From: Bacillota bacterium
GTDB lineage: Bacteria > Bacillota > UBA4882 > UBA8346
Direction of reading: 5' to 3'
NCBI GenBank assembly: GCA_023429995.1
Contig: JAEZCE010000035.1
Span: 62,001-126,000, forward strand
Length of the DNA: 64,000 bases
In this document: piece after piece, positions 62,001 through 64,000 of the stretch
How the letters are laid out: every line of letters starts with the position of its first letter
How positions within the stretch are numbered: position 1 is the first letter of the stretch
Made by a program: the position numbers and the translations under genes
Notes under the pieces: model-generated
Database searches by the model: none
Told to the model about the DNA's origin: nothing
Seen by the model: the letters and a program-made list of their open reading frames with translations, nothing else

Positions 62001-62212
62001 TAGCAGAGCATGGTTTTATGCCTGGAGATAAAATTGATTTGTTCATGAATTATGTAGAGAATTCAACCCCTACTGTTACTCAAATTGCAACTAATAGTAC
62101 TACTGTAACAGCATTTACGACAGGTAGAATACAGATACGGGGTAAATTATCTGGTTCCTTCTTGACCATAACATTTGCCAATTGGCGTTTTAAAATTAGA
62201 TGTGAAATATAA
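59042..62212 (+). CDS. Long fibre: two collar domains plus two LamG domains
   Basis: A 1056-aa protein starting with a 4-bp overlap (ATGA). Two collar-type domains come first (~residues 18-160 and ~205-370; IPDGWMECNGSAIS, STTFNLPDLRGEFIRGWDHG, then DPGWLECDGSAIS). Two LamG-like domains homologous to those of the cassette 2 fibre follow (~455-690 and ~700-900), then the shared ERTLIDDCLPSNSISLGFAR block and a unique ~110-residue tip (YSFVHGLGRTPSKAFLSL). AT-rich throughout, in contrast to the J and I genes. It is a mosaic receptor-binding protein. Confidence 0.8.
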   Translation: MSNIISNKFTRVIPAPLYHIGDIAFIAYNTIPDGWMECNGSAISRTTFVELFNKIGTTYGAGDESTTFNLPDLRGEFIRGWDHGRGVDSGRVLGSEQLDAFQGHLHSQNGSLNWNSIGALDAGNVNGTNVALSNTGSPVADGTHGTPRTAYETRPRNLALVPIIKVKNIAGSDAEVIGANADTVDGLHASDFALMLAGNNTSPIGTVILTAANAPDPGWLECDGSAISRIIYPDLFNKIGTTYGVGDGSSTFNLPDLRGEFVRGWDHGKGTDSGRTLGSEQLDAFQGHKHITSGDSGRPSASDFNSIFGGEASTRTGLGAYTGIATGYAVYSGDSNIPDSSGTNGTPRFSHETRPRNVALMYVIKVKNIASVDPTVSDGNAKTLAGYYPKDFMLATDAIGYSFNNYLKEVGPGDYGAHFNFTGSDLIVSPFEASINKLRNFMGTPYTMTLPPRKAAYVYAQDAGESTTVPIIGHYDAVYPDPDQYTVGQWIFNTTGVIGNSAVGNGLAVANNLAPSGTVTQVDGWADYGMQGDGTSGYYVSANSTGFPTAAQERELDVVFTPYNISSLNVIALHGTSANPFGLLVLANGNLGLGLVSNNDTGFALEIGKTYFISAAYDGSKALVYVNGALIYVLTTSMSTGTGAMYMLRSITGTSYFSNGILHYLELRSSTRNAQQIAAISNKLCLPCRYTGYSSTYPANDATTGAHIYKFDDASGTTVTDENGTLNGTATGTTIVNSEIGLGKARKFSVATDLINCGSYAFGSQFTFIFVGTINNFTSIQALISNRNSGRTIGNLLYVDTDGYLKWGPLSGINILGTSPISTGVPIFIALTISGGFASLYQNSPFLTNVASITAVNTGTNTLNLGYDAYSSAYTLNGKIEYIGLIPRVMSQAEIAKYYKAFMVQKERTLIDDCLPSNSISLGFARTDSSKIIEYNDTYYMYMRKEGTEPAVFEAMTGALAGGQSYSFVHGLGRTPSKAFLSLICVVAEHGFMPGDKIDLFMNYVENSTPTVTQIATNSTTVTAFTTGRIQIRGKLSGSFLTITFANWRFKIRCEI

Positions 62213-62234
62213 CTAAACTGAAAGGATAATACAA

Positions 62235-62369
62235 ATGCAATGGTTTAATGGTGAAAAAGTATTAACTGAAATAAGAGCAAAACGTGATACAATTTTGCAT
62301 GCGAATCTATCATATACTGGCTCCAATGAAGCCTCGGGTTATGTTGGCGTATGGGCGGAGGTGTTGTAA
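62235..62369 (+). CDS. 44-aa fibre-tip-like fragment or microprotein
   Basis: ATG 62235 follows AAAGGATAAT. The 44-residue frame (QWFNGEKVLTEIRAKRDTIL then SYTGSNEASGYVGVWAEVL) ends with a pattern like the last residues of the cassette 2 fibre (GYIGCYAEVL). It is either a tip remnant left by fibre recombination or a small accessory protein. The intact start and ribosome site argue it is translated. Confidence 0.5.
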   Translation: MQWFNGEKVLTEIRAKRDTILHANLSYTGSNEASGYVGVWAEVL

Positions 62370-62371
62370 AA

Positions 62372-63850
62372 ATGTCAGGCTTATCTTCAAATATAAAAGA
62401 TTATCCAACTTCAGTACAGTATGTAGACTCACACATAGGAGAAATAAGATTTATCTCACATACAAATATTCCGAATGGGTGGATGGAATGCAATGGAAGA
62501 GAATTATCTAGGGTGTTATTCCATGAATTATTCGCAAGCATAGGAACTACATTTGGCGTTGGTGATGGAAGTACTACCTTCAATATACCGGATATGAGAG
62601 GTGTGTTCCCTAGGGGATGGGATCATGGTAGAAGTATCGATCCGGGGAGAACGCTCGGTAGTGAACAATTAGATGCTTTACAAAATATCACTGGAACAAG
62701 CACTACTGCGGCATCCTGGTCTAGCTTATCAACAAAGCTGGGTTTTACTGATAATTATGGAAACAGCACTGGCGGGGCGTTTTACCCACTAAACTCATCC
62801 GGTGGATACCCAGCTAGCGGCGGAACTTCTTCCAATAACTCAACTGGTATAGGCTTTGATGCTTCTCTAGTAGCAAGAACCGCGACAGAAACTCGTCCAC
62901 GCAACATAGCCTTCTTATTTATAATTAAAGTAAAGAACGTATCTTACGATCCGTATGTATATCGCGGAAACGCGCTTACCTTAGGAGGCATTCCCGCCAA
63001 TGGGTTTTTATTGGCTTCACAAGGGGTTAATCGAAATGCCATTATTAACGGTAACGGAATGGTTCAACAACGCGCATCGGTGACGTTATCGACTTCCGCT
63101 CAATACGGCATTGATCGATGGGCGGCTTATGCATCCGGGACGGCTGTAAGTGCGGGAATATTCGGGCAGTCAACTTCAGGTCCCATTGGAAGAACCGGTT
63201 ATGGAATCGCCTTAACCAATGCGACCATAACCGGAACGGGAACCGTCTATTTTAGGTATCGAATCGAAGCAAAAGATGCCCTGAAATTCATGAATCAGCC
63301 GGCGGTATTTAGCTGTCTTGTTTATCATGACGTAGGAAGTACGGTGAATTATACCGTTACGATGAACAAACCTTCAGCAACGGCTGATGTATTTTCACCA
63401 GTTACGGCAATCGGCTCTTTTGTAACATCGGTTGCAAGCGCAATAAGCACCCCATTATCATTTGCAATTTCGAATATGGGAGCTTGCGGCAACGGAATTG
63501 AAATATTAATCTCTGCTGCCTGTGGTGGGATAACAACCAAAAATTTCTATCTTACGGAAGCACAATTTGAATTGGGAACAGTTGGAACGGCTTTTGAATA
63601 TAGACCATTTCAACAAGAATTGACGTTGTGTCAGCGATACTATCAAAAACATACTGCTATTGCAACTTATCTTTCTCCCGACAGTGGAGCGGCAGAGTTT
63701 TGTGGTAATTGGTTTGTTCCAATGAGAGTATCTCCAACAATTACAAAAACAGGATTTAATACCGTAAGTGGTGATCAAAATGGCTGGTGGGGCACATTAA
63801 CATCAAATGCTACAAATGGAAATATTACTTCAGCAGATGCAGAACTATAA
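62372..63850 (+). CDS. Tail fibre with collar and carbohydrate-binding-type end
   Basis: ATG 62372 was chosen because GCGGAGGTG precedes it. The 492-aa protein has a collar-type domain (IPNGWMECNGRELS, STTFNIPDMRGVFPRGWDHG) homologous to those of the preceding fibre, then ~270 residues typical of phage fibre ends (NRNAIINGNGMVQQRAS, YGIDRWAAYASG, EAQFELGTVGTAFEYRPFQQ, ELTLCQRYYQK). Such ends bind polysaccharide. It lies in the same unit as the two previous fibre genes. Confidence 0.82.
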   Translation: MSGLSSNIKDYPTSVQYVDSHIGEIRFISHTNIPNGWMECNGRELSRVLFHELFASIGTTFGVGDGSTTFNIPDMRGVFPRGWDHGRSIDPGRTLGSEQLDALQNITGTSTTAASWSSLSTKLGFTDNYGNSTGGAFYPLNSSGGYPASGGTSSNNSTGIGFDASLVARTATETRPRNIAFLFIIKVKNVSYDPYVYRGNALTLGGIPANGFLLASQGVNRNAIINGNGMVQQRASVTLSTSAQYGIDRWAAYASGTAVSAGIFGQSTSGPIGRTGYGIALTNATITGTGTVYFRYRIEAKDALKFMNQPAVFSCLVYHDVGSTVNYTVTMNKPSATADVFSPVTAIGSFVTSVASAISTPLSFAISNMGACGNGIEILISAACGGITTKNFYLTEAQFELGTVGTAFEYRPFQQELTLCQRYYQKHTAIATYLSPDSGAAEFCGNWFVPMRVSPTITKTGFNTVSGDQNGWWGTLTSNATNGNITSADAEL

Positions 63851-63865
63851 AGGAGTACATAAAAA

Positions 63866-64000
63866 ATGAATAAGTCAAAATATAAACTAGTACCAGTAAT
63901 TAAAAATACAGATGAGACAATTACCTATGGAGAAGCTGTCGCCTATGGCGATGACAACAAAGTGGTTTTCGGCGGTGATTGGGGGAGATACGATGAAAAT
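63866..64000 (+). CDS. Start of a further small tail gene, cut by the window
   Basis: ATG 63866 follows AAAGGAGT. The first 45 codons (KSKYKLVPVIKNTDETITYG, then DDNKVVFGGDWGRYDEN) are open to the right edge. Position after a fibre suggests a fibre-associated or chaperone-like protein. The family is not recognisable from this part. Confidence 0.55.
   Translation, partial: MNKSKYKLVPVIKNTDETITYGEAVAYGDDNKVVFGGDWGRYDEN

Noticed and set aside
1..64000. tRNA, rRNA and CRISPR arrays
   Set aside because: I looked for cloverleaf-like stretches, conserved rRNA segments and spaced repeats and found none I could support.

Overview
The window reads as one dense block of phage-tail-derived machinery. 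All credible genes lie on the + strand. Strong AGGAGG-type ribosome binding sites, frequent TTG/GTG starts, U-rich intrinsic terminators and moderate GC fit a Gram-positive-type bacterium, probably an anaerobic member of Bacillota. This is inference: no rRNA, tRNA or housekeeping gene is present to fix the taxon.

Region 1 (1-30510) is most of an extracellular contractile injection system (eCIS, Afp/PVC type). In order it holds the end of a baseplate J-like protein, three trimeric-fibre-type proteins sharing one N-terminal anchor, a small chaperone-like gene, a second J-like baseplate protein fused to five LamG-like domains, a tape measure (CIS_TMP family), a Pvc16/DUF4255 cap protein, an unknown 517-aa protein, a PAAR spike tip, two large cargo/toxin genes followed by candidate immunity genes, the eCIS AAA+ ATPase and a third cargo protein. 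The three cargo proteins carry the same short motif at exactly residues 13-24, a probable loading signal. Two have AT-rich, apparently exchangeable C-terminal tips with immunity-like genes behind them, as in polymorphic toxins. Sheath and tube genes of this eCIS are not in the window and presumably lie upstream.

Region 2 (30511-32884) is a junction: a membrane-anchored lytic transglycosylase, a 52-aa membrane protein, a septoil-knot-type small protein, hairpins resembling an IS200/IS605 end, and copies of a structured non-coding element. A further copy lies at 39345-39710, so the element precedes both following tail clusters.

Region 3 (32885-39292) is a compact tail cluster without an evident sheath: terminator-like protein, tube-like protein, two overlapping chaperone ORFs, short tape measure, hub, glycine-rich fibre, fibre chaperone and a 26-aa two-CxxC microprotein. 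Region 4 (39896-64000) is a P2-like contractile tail: terminator-like protein, sheath, tube, chaperone with a TTTTTTC -1 frameshift, tape measure, X, D, V, U, W, J, I and fibres. It then repeats the J-I-fibre unit twice more with different adhesins and runs off the right edge. No capsid, portal, terminase, integrase or replication gene is visible, so regions 3 and 4 look like tailocins (F-type-like and R-type-like) or prophage tail remnants. The window would then hold three different tail-derived nanomachines with several swappable receptor-binding modules.
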